A stretch of 64,000 nucleotides of DNA, taken from assembly GCA_036346375.1 (NCBI GenBank), contig CM070502.1, positions 18,018,924-18,082,923 on the forward strand, read 5' to 3'. This DNA is from Guadua angustifolia. Its lineage: Eukaryota > Streptophyta > Magnoliopsida > Poales > Poaceae. The notes beneath the pieces are model-generated. The model worked only from the letters and a program-made list of their open reading frames with translations. It made no database searches and was not told the DNA's origin. Position numbers and translations under genes: made by a program. The first letter of the stretch is position 1. Every line of letters begins with the position of its first letter. This document shows positions 48,641 through 59,784 of the stretch, piece after piece.

Positions 48641-50210
48641 TTAGAGTTGTGAATTTGTTACTTAATCGTACATTATATTTGTGAACCTTGTGATGTGAAT
48701 TTGTCATTTCTCTACTACGAAACCAATTCGTTTGAACATATGTCGATGATTTACGCAATGGATGAGCTTTAATGTGCGATGTGAGTACATTGATTCATGA
48801 AATGGATCTTATTGTTTGTTGTGTGACATGTGATTGGAGCACATTTTGTAAATCTATGTCATAATAATTAATATGCTTGTTATCTTTGTACTGTCTTTTG
48901 TTTGAGAGGGCATGGCTAGCAAATCTGAGGCTAGCCAATATATTGAATTTCAATACAAAATCAAAATTAACATCACAGAGCGGTTATAACAAAGAACCGC
49001 TGCGTGATATATTACACTTCACGACGGTTATTACTTCAAACCGTCGAGTTATTCAATCTTCACAGACGGGTTAGTAACTAAAACCGCTCGAGATGACAGA
49101 ACATCACGCAGCGGTTAGTAACTAGAACCGTCGGAGATGTTAGAACATCCTGAGCGGTTATTACTTCAAACCGCTCGAGACGATCTAATATCACAGACGG
49201 TTTGTAAATAACACCGTCTGAGATGACAAAATATCACAGACGGTTTGTAAATGAAACCGTCTGCGATTATCATTTTCACAGACGGTTGAAAAACCGTCTG
49301 CAATGATTCTTCGCATCACTGACACTTGCTTACAGACGGTTCGCAAAACCGTCTGTGATGGGGTTTACGAACCGTCTGTGATCACCTGTTCTGTAGTAGT
49401 GAGACAACCTAATAACTGATTAATTTGTAATATCATAGTTTTGGTACTACTAGTGGTGGTGTGTGATTCAACCATTTTATGAACCCAGATGGTGCAAGAG
49501 AGGGGCCCTGACTGTGGTAACCAGTCCCATCAATGTTGAAATCTCAACTAGTAGTACTGGATTAAGACAGAGCATTCTAAAGGCTTTGTCATGATTTCTC
49601 TACCAGCACACACCAAAGGAAATATGCTAATGGCCAGACACAAAGAGAATATCATGTCGTGTGGGTAAAGCGCATAACATCTGCAGAGTGTAAAATACTG
49701 AAATTATTATTTAATGTTATTTGTTTTACTATTTTTTCAATCTACTTATTGTATTTATTTTCAAATACTGTTTTACTGCAAAGAAACCATATTAGCCATT
49801 CCTTTAGAATAAGCCTTGCATATAGTTTTGTTAGAATTATATTCTGTACACAATTTGTTGAGTGTTTTATATACTCACCCTTGCCAGCAACAACATCACC
49901 AGTTAAGGAGTCTATATGAGCTTTGGAGGAGTATCTGGAGGAGACGAATGTTTAGGGTGAATGAGGGGCTATCTATGTTTTCATTCTAATGTAGTTTAAC
50001 TTGTTATTCAGATTAGCCTTGCGAGGTATGTTTATGTAAGTTCAATCATAAGGTCATTCGACAGTCTAATATTTAATATATGATGTCTTTATTATGTTTT
50101 CACTTGTATGATTGTGATATTCATCTATGTCGAGCTTGTGAACACTGGCGTGATCCTGAATTAGTACGGTATACACAGAGGTTCCAGATTTGCATATTCG
50201 GGTCCTGACA

Positions 50211-51790
50211 GCACGCGAAGGATGTAGGTGCAGCGAGACGAGATGCATAGAGGTCTACGCAGATGGACGACATAGTGTAGTGGCCAACGGGCCATATAGC
50301 GAGAGAACCACACGAGGGCGGTAGGTGGTTGTGCACGTGGTGCAGGCGAGTGAGTCACGCAAGAGTGACGGGTGGGCCGTGCGTGTGCATGTGTGAGTTT
50401 TGGGTATATGCTTGTATTAGGCTATGTGTAATTAGACCAGATGGATATGCATGCATGTATTTGACTAGAGACAAAAAGTTAGGGTTAAAAGGAGGGTACC
50501 TCCTGGCTTCATTAAGCTGCACAAAAGAAAAGAATAGAGAAGTACCCGCGGCGGCTGTGCGGCCATAGCAAGAAAAGAGGAGACTACGTGATTCTATCTT
50601 GTCAGGTATTTCTCCAGAAACGCTAAGTTGGCGACATATTCTTCCTGTCTCTGTTTTCAGATTGGTTCGTGAATTGTGAGAATATCTATTCTTGAATTGC
50701 ATCTGTTCAATGACGTAGTTGTTCTTCTTGTAAACCAAGGAATCCATCTAGTTGATGCTGATTTATTGAATTACCGAAATGGAGAAGAGCTTTGTACTGC
50801 TATTCTTTTGGCTGCATTGGTGATTGTTCCTCAGCCAAGTACTACCAGCTAGAGATGACAACAAAACATAAACGGACGGTAAATGGTTGTTCCGTTTTCG
50901 TTTCCACATTTTTTACCGGTAACGGAAATGAAATCGGAAACCCTAGAAACGGATAGTAACGGAAACAAATACGGAACAGAATGGAATGGATACGGAAACC
51001 AAACTAGAAAATTCCACAAGAACATAGTATATGATCACAATATATATGATCACAAAAACAATGTAACAAATTCCACCTTCAAGGTGGATACAAGGACAGT
51101 GTTATATTCACTGGTATCACTAGGAAGTTTTTTTCTCAAGTTTGTCAGCTGAAGACTCGATATTTGACCCCCAAATCAGACTATCATATCCTTCTCTATA
51201 TCATTATCGTCGACATCCTCTTGCTCCTCCAACTATAAAGGTGTAATGCCCTAAAATTTTCATATTATTGTTCAATGTTTATTTATGATTTTTTAAGATT
51301 TATCTTGGATTTTCTGGAGTTTATAAATGCCATTTTGCTAGTTTTAATTTTATAGAATTAATTTATTCATGAAACAAAAATTATGACATGAAGCATGCAG
51401 TTTGTTCTGTTGAGATCAATCATTGAAGATATTATTTACTGCTCAAGAATTTACACTTTGGTAATTATATTTGCATGTGTAATCTAGTTTTACTTCATGG
51501 TCTTATATCAATTATTCTAGATTAATTTTTCAAGTTTGATCATTATTTTAGTAATTTACAGAATTATTAAAAACAAAAAAAATTAGGTTGCGCCTCGATC
51601 GTTCAAGTTACTAGTAGATAGAAAAGCAATAGCAAAATTAAAGCAAACATGATGCTCATACTACCGGAGTAACTTAGACTGGTTATAGATCAACTAACGG
51701 TACACAAGTAAAAGCAACTAGAATACCCATACTGCTACAGTAGTTTTGGATCGATAAACTACTCTACAAGAACAGATCGCAGAACATCAT
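50211..51790. other. No gene recognised
   Basis: 50211-50840 is ordinary intergenic sequence; the 130-codon minus-strand frame (50355-50747) shows no domain. At 50852 TAGAGATGACAACAAAAC followed by ACGGAAAC-rich sequence to about 51000 looks like one end of a hAT element, without a visible partner end. From 51240 the sequence TGTAATGCCCTAAAATTTTC recalls the start of the solo LTR family, but it fades after about 300 bp. Confidence 0.4.
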
Positions 51791-51798
51791 CACAAGGT

Positions 51799-51985
51799 TT
51801 AGGAGTTACTAGGAATGACAGTAAATAAGTGATAAACTTCATCGAATACTCCAACCTCAGTTGAGTAGCCCTCGCAACAAACAGGGTGATAAACTTGCCC
51901 CTTCTTTTCACCTTCTGATGTAGTAGAAGAATCAACAGCCCTTCCCTTGCTGTTTTTTCGTTTGCCTTTCCCCTCACGTAGAATC
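51799..51985 (-). pseudogene. E2F-associated phosphoprotein (EAPP)-like last-exon fragment
   Basis: The minus-strand reading contains GKGKRKNSKGRAVDSSTTSE, then VYHPVCCEGYSTEVGVFDEV and YHLFTVIPSNS before a TAA at 51799. The Y-x-P-V-x-C...TEVGVFDE...VYHFFNV pattern is the C-terminal signature of plant EAPP-like proteins. Against my recollection of the family, a Cys of the zinc-binding-like pair is Tyr and two acidic residues before VYH are missing. The upstream exons are not seen; the copia element lies directly upstream. It is probably a gene fragment. Confidence 0.5.
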
Positions 51986-52283
51986 TGTTAAGTCTTGAAA
52001 TCATACAGACACAAGAGATTTGCGTCACTGAAAAGCATGCGACATTTTCTGGGTGTTCTCTGCTTATATTTGTATAGATCAACGATTACATACTAAGGAA
52101 ACTTGAACTGGACTTGGAAAGAAGCAATTGGTCATCCACAATCCGTGCCAACCCACGGCAGATTTCCAAATGCTTTACAAAATGGAATGTAAAGATCACG
52201 CTGCAAAAATAGCGTTAACAGACCGACTAATTATGACCCAAAAGGTAGAACGAAAAACATGACACAACTAGCTTACTTCAACA
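51986..52283 (-). repeat. 3' LTR of the copia element
   Basis: From about 52000 to 52283 it matches 59870-60146 with a few substitutions (for example ATTTTCTGGGTGTT against ATTTTCTAGGTGTT). The outer 14-15 bp start TGTTAAG, like the 5' LTR, but about 60 bp after that are missing. Confidence 0.85.
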
Positions 52284-52287
52284 TTCA

Positions 52288-53220
52288 CCTCCCTAAGCTG
52301 GTTGTGTTTTCTTGATGATCTGCATTCCAATTCTTTCTCTCAGCTCTAAGAACTTGACTCTTCCTAGAGGTTTGGTTAACAGATCAGCAAGCTGATCATT
52401 TGTGCTGACATGCTCAACATCTATGCGCCCTTCCTCAACACATTCTCTGATATAATGAAACTTGGTATCGATATGCTTACTTCTATCATGAAACACCAGA
52501 TTTTTGCTTAATGCAATAGTTGATTTATTATCAACCTTATGCAATACCTTATCAACATTCTGATTCAGCAGATCACCCAGCAAACGTGCCAACCATGTTC
52601 CTTGACATGCTCCAGTAGCCGCTGCTATATACTCAGCTTCACATGAGGATAAAGCGACTACCTTTTGTTTTTGTGATGTCCAGCTAATTATGCTTGATCC
52701 CATGAAGAATAGAACTCCAATCGTGCTTCTTCAGCTTCACATGAGGATAAAGCGACTACCTTTTGTTTTTGTGATGTCCAGCTAATTATGCTTGATCCCA
52801 TGAAGAATAGAACTCCAGTCGTGCTTCTTCTGTCGTCGACATCACCGGCCATATCACTATCACAAAATCCCTTTAAGTGTAGTGACTCCATGCTTGCATC
52901 CCTTTTATAGCAGCACCCGAGACCAAGTGTCCCTTTTATGTACCTTAGGATGTGCTTAACAGCAGCCATATGCTATGTTGTAGGTGCCTCTATGAATCTA
53001 CTAACAACACCAACAGAATACGCTAAATCTGGTCTTGTGTTGACTAGATACCTCAAGCTGCCTACTATACTTCTGTATTTAGCTTGATCAACAGATGGTG
53101 CTTCACTTTTCTTACTCAACTTGAGTCTAGGCTCCATTGGTGTTTGTGTTGGATTACAGTTTGCCATACCATGCATTTCAAGAATCTTCTTTGCATAAGC
53201 TTCTTGACTTAATAAAATCA
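52288..53220 (-). pseudogene. Copia reverse transcriptase end and RNase H
   Basis: 52973-53221 holds the end of the reverse transcriptase (MILLSQEAYAKKILEMHGMA, SIVGSLRYLVNTRPDLAYSV). 52293-52969 holds the RNase H (GFCDSDMAGDVDDRRSTTG, SSCEAEYIAAATGACQG, ADLLTKPLGR). A 98-bp tandem duplication (52633-52730 and 52731-52828) repeats the WTSQKQKVVALSSCEAE part and breaks the frame. Confidence 0.88.
52633..52828. repeat. 98-bp tandem duplication within the copia RNase H
   Basis: TCAGCTTCACATGAGGATAA starts at 52633 and again at 52731; the two units differ at about one base. Since 98 is not a multiple of three, the reading frame is lost. Confidence 0.92.
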
Positions 53221-54530
53221 TACCCGGTAATTGACTTGTATGCCCAGGTAGTAGCTCAATAAGCCAAGATCACTCATCTTGAAATTTTCCTGCATCTGAA
53301 GCTTGAATTTATTTACCTCTTCAATACAAGCTCCCGTGATCAACAAATCATCCACATAAACACCAACTAGTAGAAGATTTAGGGCCTATTAGGTTTAGTT
53401 TTTTCATTCTAGATTCTGGCCTCAAAAGCAGAATAAAAACAAACAACCTAATTATAGAATCCGATTCTCACAATCCAGCCTACCCATATATACTAGAATT
53501 CACAATCCACTTCATATGTGCTTTTAGCCCCTTTCGAGACAGCTTCTGATTGTGCAGATTCTAGATTGTAGTCAGCTGTCTGAAGAAGTGGCTGTCTAAA
53601 GAATCTGCTGATTGGAGAATCTGGTCGTTCGGCAATCCTGATTATCTGTCCTGATTGTTGATCGTTGTTGGTGACGGATGAGCGGATGAGAGTGGTGGAG
53701 GGGCCTAGGGACGACGGCGGAAACTCTTGTGCCTGCGACGACTCGTGGGGAGGCGGAACTCGCAGAATCTGAGTCAGAATCCACAGAATTAAGTGGGTGA
53801 CAGCTCTTGATTCTATGTACAAATTAGCTTCTGATTGTGAAAAAAGCTGTATAGAATCATCCCGTTCGGCAGACAATCTGCTTTTCTTTTAAGCAGAAGC
53901 TGTGCATAAGCTATCCCGAACGGAGTCTTTGGATTTCAGCTTTTAAAAAATTAGTTTCTCTGTAACCACAATCCAAAATCAGTAGAATCTAAAACTAAAA
54001 CAAATAGGCCCTTAGACCACTGCCCCGTTTATAGACTGCATGATCATGTTCACTTCTCTTAAAGCCAAGTGATGCTAAGGTGTTGTCCAGCTTAGCATTC
54101 CACCCTCTTGGCGCTTGACACAGTCCATACAAGGCTTTATGAAGCTTAAACACCTTGAGTTCATTTCTTGCTTCAACAAACCTAGGTGGCTGGCAAACAT
54201 AAACCTCTTCTTCTAGATCCCCATTCAAAAATGCGGACCTTACATCCATATGATGCAATGACCAACCTGCATGAGCTGCAACCTGCAAGTGCAACGAGCA
54301 TCCTCACAATGTCAAACCTTGCAACAGGAGCATACACTTCATCAAAATCAAGTCCTTTCTTTTGCACGTAACCCTTTGCAACTAGACGAGCCTTGTGCTT
54401 CACGGTCCTTCCTTCAGAGTTCTTCTTTACCTTGAACACCCATTTAAGACTGATGGGCCTATGTCCAATGGGAAGATCAACAAGGCTTCAGGTCTGATTA
54501 TCTTCAATGGACTTCAACTCATCCTTCATG
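53221..54530 (-). pseudogene. Copia reverse transcriptase, interrupted by a MITE
   Basis: 54182-54439 has the N-terminal part (KHKARLVAKGYVQKKGLDFD, VYAPVARFDIVRML). 53995-54294 has MDVRSAFLNGDLEEEVYV and KLHKALYGLCQAPRGWN. After the MITE, at about 53340-53378, the YVDD catalytic block follows. There are frame changes near 54280 and after 53230, so no full protein is made. Confidence 0.85.
53382..54011. mobile_element. Tourist-like (PIF/Harbinger) MITE, 630 bp, target duplication TTA
   Basis: The left end GGGCCTATTAGGTTTAGTTT and the inverted right end GGGCCTATTTGTTTTAGTTT form the terminal repeats. TTA flanks both (53379-53381 and 54012-54014), the duplication of PIF/Harbinger elements. It sits inside the reverse transcriptase of the copia element, just before the YVDD-coding block; leaving out the MITE and one TTA makes the copia frame continuous there. 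The frame 53493-53876 inside it shows no domain. Confidence 0.9.
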
Positions 54531-55004
54531 GCAGTTGTGGAGTATATGGACCCCGGGTATCTACATGGCGGGCCGTGCTAACCACCCAAGGGGGATGGGC
54601 CAAGCCGACTGCATGAAGATGGGTATTGCCCAGGAGGCAGGCTGCCATGCGCAGCAAGGAAACCTCGAGATGGAAACCAACTCTGCTTAGAGAAGATACA
54701 ATTGTAATCCTAGCCGCTATCATGTATGACGGATAAGGAAAGAGATACAATCTCCACCTCGTATCCGAGTGGGACTCTTATTTGTAACCGCCCCCCTCTG
54801 CTATATAAAGGGAGGGGCGGGGGAACCAAAAACAGACGAGATCATTAGCTATAAGCTAGCCACATATAATTCGAGCACGCACAGACTAGGGTATTATCTC
54901 CACCGAGAGAACTGAACACAGATATACATCGTCGTCTTGTGCTACCATTGAGCTTCGATCCAGTAACAGCCCCTTTTCATTATTGTCGGTAACAAACCTC
55001 GACA

Positions 55005-55024
55005 GTTGGCGCGCCAGGTAGGGG
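55005..55024 (+). other. Primer-binding site of the nested LTR element
   Basis: GTTGGCGCGCCAGGTAGGGG begins directly after the LTR end CTCGACA. Position and form are those of a minus-strand primer-binding site; I have not matched it to a particular tRNA. Confidence 0.6.
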
Positions 55025-56077
55025 CTGTGCTAGGATCAATCTTAACAAGCTCGGTGGCGATATTCGATAGCTTTTCTCTGGCGGCTGGAGGTTCAGCCGT
55101 TTTCATGCGACGAAGCTTCTTGGGCGGCGGCTGGAGATTCTCGGCCGTTTTTATGTGTTGCGGCTTTTTTGGGCGGCGCTTGTTTGTGCGGCCGGAGTAT
55201 TTTCCGAGCGTCTCGTTCCCTGGCCGGCGACTGTGCATCTAACTGGCTACTAGATATTCTTCATTGCTTGCGTTTCTTGGTTGGCAGAGTATGCATGCAA
55301 GAAAAAGCGACTGATCTGCTGAGAATCCTTTTCCCTTGCGCCAAGTCTGGAGAGTCCTAGTGCTAATCTTGGAGATTGTTTTCCTGGCTTTTTGGCTCTG
55401 CGACTAGAAGCTAGCCGGGAGCATGCATGCAAAGTAAAGAGCCAGACGACTAGAAAATTGTTTTCCTGGCGTCGAATTACTTCGTTTGCGTCGCATCATT
55501 GTGGCCGTGTTCAGGATGTGAAGAACAAGGCTACTCGCGTCATCTTCGGCTGGAGGGTTCATGCATCTGCGAAAGGTGATTAAGGAATAAACGGCGACTT
55601 GATTTCCTGGTGTACCTCCTGACGACTAGAAGTCCGCTGCTTGCGTGCGACGTGTGTCTTAGTCCGACATTGATTCGAGTCTAGCCCGGCGTTGGAGGAT
55701 CATCTGAAGTTTGATTCGACATCTGAAGATTAATTCCTGTCATTATTGTTTCAATCAAAATTGCAAAGGTACTCTAAAACAGAGGGTCAACAGAGAAGAG
55801 CGCTAGTTCCTCCTAGAGAGGCGTGTGCAAAATTGCCCAAAGCTGAAGGTTGCGGATCGCCGATCAAGATCTGAGCCAACATTATCTGGCCAGTCAAAAT
55901 TGTGAAACAACTCGAAGTTTTAGGGTTTGTGCTCTCAGCGGCGAGCAAAAAAAAGATTGCGGCCAGCGAGACAAAAGGATTCGGCGACCTGAAGACCCGC
56001 GCATGCATGGCGACTAAGTCCGTGGCGCAAGCATGCTTTGGAGTCTGGCGACTAGAAGGTCTGCGATCATCTTGCGC

Positions 56078-56905
56078 CGGCGCCAACTTCTGCGACGCCA
56101 CGAGCCTACACTGCGCCCGGCGCCAACCGGCACGGCCAAGAGCCACGCTGCGCCCGGCGCCAACCGGCGACGCCAAGAGCCACGCTGCGCTGCGGCGCCA
56201 ATTCGGCACGGCCAAGAGCCACGCTGCGCTTCGAGCGCCTCGCCCGGCGACCACGAGCCTCGCCGCGCTCCGGCGCCAACCGGCGGACCACGAGCCTACG
56301 CTGCGCCCGGCGCCAACCGGCGCACGGCCAAGAGCCACGCTGCGCCCGGCGCCAACCGGCGCGACCCACGAGCTTACGCTGCGCCCGCGCCTCGCCCGAC
56401 GACCACGAGCCTATGCTGCGCCCCAAGCGCCAACCGGCACGGCCAAGAGCCCGCGCTGCGCCCGCGCCAACCGGCAGACCACGAGCCTCGTCTGCGCTTC
56501 GAAGCGCCAACCGGCTGCGGCCACGAGCCACGCTGCGCCTGAAGCGCCAACCGGCACGACCAAGAGCCACGCCTGCGCCCCGAGCACCTCCTTCGGCACG
56601 GCCACGAGCCTACGCCTGCGCTCCGAGCGCCAACTTCGGCACGGCCACGAGCCTCGCTGCGCCGAAGCGCCAACCGGCGACGGCCAAGAGCCACGCTGCG
56701 CCCGAGCGCCAACTTCGCGGCCACGAGCCTACGCTGCGCCAGCGCCTCGCCCGGCACGACCACGAGCCTATGCTCGCGCCGGCGCCAACCGGCACGGCCA
56801 AGAGCCACGCGCGCCCGGCGCCAACCGGCACGGCCACGAGCCTACGCCTGCGCCCCGAGCGCCAACTTCGGCACGGCCACGAGCCACGTCTGCGCCCCGA
56901 CAAAC
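56078..56905. repeat. GC-rich tandem repeat, period about 39 bp, about 20 copies
   Basis: The unit is CGCCAACCGGCACGGCCA followed by AGAGCCACGCTGCGCCCG, with variants CGCCTCGCCCGGC and CGCCAACTTCGGC. Copy starts fall every 35-43 bp. Long frames exist on both strands (for example 55902-57023) because the repeat rarely creates stops; they are not evidence of a gene. Confidence 0.92.
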
Positions 56906-56919
56906 CTCGGCAATGATCA

Positions 56920-58240
56920 TCCAAATTTCTTCTTGCTGTGCTTCAATAATAGAGGTCGGTTCTTCAGCTCCTAGGAGGCACAACCCTGAGTATTCAAAGT
57001 GTACAGGTTGTGTGGCGTCATAAAGGTCTGATACATGTCGTAGACACACTGGTTCTCCCCAGGAAAGATCTGTATTTTCATCAATAATAGGTCTTTGGCG
57101 GTGGTGTTTAGTGAACCCAACTCGACCTTCCCCGGCAAGATGAGCATCTCCATTCAGGACACCAGGCGACTCTGGTATAGCTTCTCCTTGCTGAGATGTA
57201 TCTTCCTGACTTGTGTTCTCCATCAAATCGCAAGGAGCATGTGGCACCTCCGGGTGATCAGTGAAATCACTCCCGTCTTCCTGGTTACCTGCATCAACAT
57301 AATCACTATATGTTACGTGAAAGCCTCCGGCACCTGCCTGCTCTCCTCGAGACTCTGTATTCCAAAGCCACACTTTCTCCTCCTCGAAGGCAACATCTCT
57401 AGTGATGCAAACTTTCTTTGTCATTGGATCCACCATGCGGTACGCCTTTGAACTGCTCTCGTATCCAATGAGCACCATCTTTCAGCTTCTGTCCTCCAGT
57501 TTTGCCACATGACCTTTAACATTTTTCACATGGCCAATGCAACCGAAGGTGCGTAGATGTTGAACACCCGGCTTGCGTTTCTTCCAGGCTTCATATGGTG
57601 TCATGCCAATGACACTTTTAGTCGAAGCATGATTCAAAATATACACTGTTGTTGTTACCGCTTCTCCCCAGTACTCATTCGGCATGTTCTTGCTTTTTAA
57701 CATGCTACAAGCCATTGCTACAACAGTTTGGTTTCTTCTCTCCACGACACCATTTTGCTGAGGAGAATATGGTGCAGTCAGATATCTTTTGATACCCATT
57801 TGATCACAGTAAGCAATGAATTCCTGTGATCTAAACTTGCCTCCTCGATCAGTGCGCAGTGCTTTCAGCCTAACATTTGCTTCAACTTCTCCTGCTAGTT
57901 TGATTTTCTTGAATGCTTGCAAAGCTTCATCCTTTGATTTCAGCAAGACTATCCACATATACATGCTGAAGTCATCGATAACAAGTAGAAAATACTTATT
58001 GCCTGTTGGTGTTGGTGGAGAAATCGGACCACAAAGGTCACTGTGAACAAGTTCAAAGCGTTTAGTTGCCCTGAAACTTGTTTCTTGTGGAAAAGGAACA
58101 CGTCGCCGTTTTCCCACCATGCATCCATCACAGAGTTGCTCGACATGGTCCAAATGAGGTAGCCCAATTACTAATTCTTCTCGCCCCATTTTCTGCAAAG
58201 CTTGAAAGTTGAGATGACCAAACATGCATGCCATCTCCAC
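56920..58240 (-). pseudogene. Copia integrase and linker
   Basis: 57482-58240 carries the pre-integrase zinc-binding end (FGHLNFQALQKM, LCDGCMVGKRRRVPF) and the integrase core (FELVHSDLCGPI, VIDDFSMYMWI, LRTDRGGKF, YCDQMGIKRYLTAPYSPQQN, GVVERRNQTV), with the D, D and E positions visible. 56920-57478 continues as the acidic linker before reverse transcriptase (VLIGYESSSKAYRMVDPMTK, DVAFEEEKVW) until the nested element cuts it. A stop separates 57482 from 57478, so the polyprotein is broken here. Confidence 0.88.
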
Positions 58241-58244
58241 GTCT

Positions 58245-58780
58245 CATCATCTAGCAGAGCCATCAAGCATATGGGCTGTGCAAGTTCTAGATTAAGAACA
58301 TATAATCTATTCTTGCTTCTTCTTACTTTCACAAGCAGCTACCCTTGGCAATCAATTACTCGTAGGTAGCCATCTTCCAGAACAACCATGCAACCTCAAT
58401 CAATTACTCGTAGGTAGCCATCTTCCAGAACAACCATGCAACCTCGCTCTTCGAGTTATCCCAAACTGATAATATTACTTGTCAATTGTGGTATGTAATA
58501 TACATCAGTTAGAGCTCTGTGTTCACCACTTCTTCCTTCGATCAACACAGTACCTCTCCCACCAATGGACACCCTTGAGCCATCACCAAATTTCACAGGG
58601 CCTTTGACTGATGTGTCACTCTTTGTGAATTGTCTTCTACATCCCAACATATGGTTACTGGCCCTTGAATCCAGGAACTAGACAGTGCCGTTTTCACTGT
58701 CATTTGTTCCAAGATTGAGTTGAATGTTCTCCTCTAGAAGATTCACCTCCTGCTGATCATCATCTTTGGGCTCCATAATT
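58245..58780 (-). pseudogene. Copia protease region
   Basis: 58456-58650 reads RRQFTKSDTSVKGPVKFGDG and VYYIPQLTSNIISLG, the region around and after the aspartic protease of copia gag-pol. A 73-bp tandem duplication (around 58335-58440: CAATCAATTACTCGTAGGTA twice) and a stop break the frame. The Asp-Ser-Gly active site is not readable with certainty. Confidence 0.7.
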
Positions 58781-59733
58781 TCACATGTGTTTAGCCATCA
58801 GCAGTGCTGGACCATCGTCGCTTTTCTCTACCATCAAAGCTCTTTCTTTCTTTGGTCTTCTACATTCTGATGCAAAGTGGTCATATATGTTACAATTGAA
58901 GCACTTTATCTTCTTCTTGTCAAATTTAGGCTTCGGCTCACCACTCCTGTCTTCTTTCTTCCAGGATGTGCGACTATTTCCTTTGCTGCCTGGTTTCTTC
59001 CCTCCGCCACTGGATGACTCTTCATGTTTCATTACTTGAGAAGACATCGCTTGCCACTGTGCACGCGAAAGCATCAGATGATTCGCTTCCTTTGTTTCAC
59101 CCATGATGCTCTTCATCCTCTCATCATATGCTTTGTAGCATCCGACGAGATCATCCACCGACAAGGTCTTAAGATCGACACTCTGCTCAATTGATATGAT
59201 GAGTTGCATGTATCGGCAGGTGTAGCCCGCAAGAAGCGACACACCACATCTACCTCGGCAAGCTGCTTCTCCTTGTCTGCCTCTAGGCTACGAATGCCGT
59301 TGACGATCGATGATACTCTAGCAGCGAAAGCCTCCACAGACTCTTCGTCCTGCATCTTTAGACTCTCGAATTCTCTTTTGAGAGTCTGCAGATTGGCTTC
59401 CTTCACACGCTCGTGCCCAACATTCGCTGTTTTGATTGCTTCCCATGCCTCTTTTGCCGAGTCCTTTCCGGCAATAGAGATCATGAGGTCTTCGGGAATT
59501 GCTTGGTAGATCGCCGACAACACCAACCGATCCTTGCGAAATTCAGTGCCTCCTTTCTTGTACGCCTCGCCACCAGGTTCTACTGCCTCCCACACCTCCT
59601 GTGCTTGCATGGCTACCCACATCTTGATAGCCCATATGGTGTAGGAGCTTCGTGACATATGAGGATAAAGCGCCGTCGGCAACGTTTCTTGCCGTGCCTC
59701 CGACGTCCCCGCACCCATCTTCTGCAGCGCCAT
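58781..59733 (-). pseudogene. Copia gag
   Basis: 59113-59733 starts MALQKMGAGTSE and contains the UBN2/gag pattern (YTIWAIKMWVAMQAQEVWEA, AKEAWEAIKTANVGHERVKE, LQTLKREFESLKMQDEESVE). 58781-59242 holds its end and the CFNCNIYDHFASEC zinc knuckle (C-x2-C-x4-H-x4-C with an N/D change). A frame change lies near 59200. The start codon follows the primer-binding site by about 35 bp. Confidence 0.88.
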
Positions 59734-59766
59734 CGTCTTCTACGCAGCACCTCCCGAATCCAAGTC

Positions 59767-59784
59767 CTGGGCTCTGATACCAAA
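59767..59784 (-). other. Primer-binding site of the copia element
   Basis: TTTGGTATCAGAGCCCAG on the minus strand directly adjoins the 5' LTR. TGGTATCAGAGC is complementary to the 3' end of plant initiator tRNA-Met, the usual copia primer. Confidence 0.85.

Larger units (their letters stand above)
46920..49401 (+). mobile_element. CACTA transposon, 2482 bp, target duplication AGA
   Basis: The left end CACTACTACAAAAGGGG and the inverted right end CACTACTACAGAACAGGTG are good CACTA termini. AGA stands on both sides (46917-46919 and 49402-49404). Subterminal words GACGGTTT/AAACCGTC, often as short hairpins ending in TGTGATG, fill 46950-47270 and 48970-49375. The interior holds a GC-rich region and an Ulp1-like gene on the plus strand but no transposase, so it must be mobilised by another copy. 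Confidence 0.93.
44712..50210 (+). mobile_element. Solo LTR, same family as 1361-5030, with nested CACTA
   Basis: It starts TGTAACATCCCAATTTTTGG and ends GGTCCTGACA; both ends match the first solo LTR (shared TATACACAGAG and TTTGCA words before the end). The 5 bp outside are ACACG at the left and GCACG at the right, a target duplication with one change. Without the 2482-bp CACTA and its duplicated 3 bp, the LTR is about 3.0 kb. The frame 45263-45784 lies in the GC-rich centre and has no domain. Confidence 0.8.
54536..56912 (+). mobile_element. LTR element without pol (LARD/TRIM-like), 3' LTR mostly deleted
   Basis: A 469-bp LTR (54536-55004) runs from TGTGGAGTATATGG to AACCTCGACA. It is followed at 55005 by GTTGGCGCGCCAGGTAGGGG, a primer-binding-site sequence common in grass LTR elements. 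A TATATAAAGGG box lies at about 54800-54810. The internal part has repeated exon-like GCTGGAGG/TTGGC words (55060-55560) and then the 39-bp GC-rich array, but no gag or pol domain. At the right end only ACAAACCTCGGCA (56900-56912) recalls the LTR end, so most of the 3' LTR is gone. The flanking 5-mers do not match. It is inserted in the copia pol region. Confidence 0.75.

Noticed and set aside
48960..49390. Strings of hairpins that look like terminators
   Set aside because: They are CACTA subterminal repeats (GACGGTTT in both orientations) bounded by the TIR and target duplication.
50852..51010. Possible complete hAT element starting TAGAGATGACAAC
   Set aside because: No inverted partner end or 8-bp duplication was found nearby, so it is only mentioned as a possible end.
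56106..56808. Minus-strand frames of 104-154 codons
   Set aside because: Same array read on the other strand; Gly/Arg/Ser low-complexity with no start context.
55902..57023. 373-codon plus-strand frame
   Set aside because: It mostly translates the 39-bp GC-rich array and then runs into the copia linker on the wrong strand. There is no domain; open length is explained by repeat composition.
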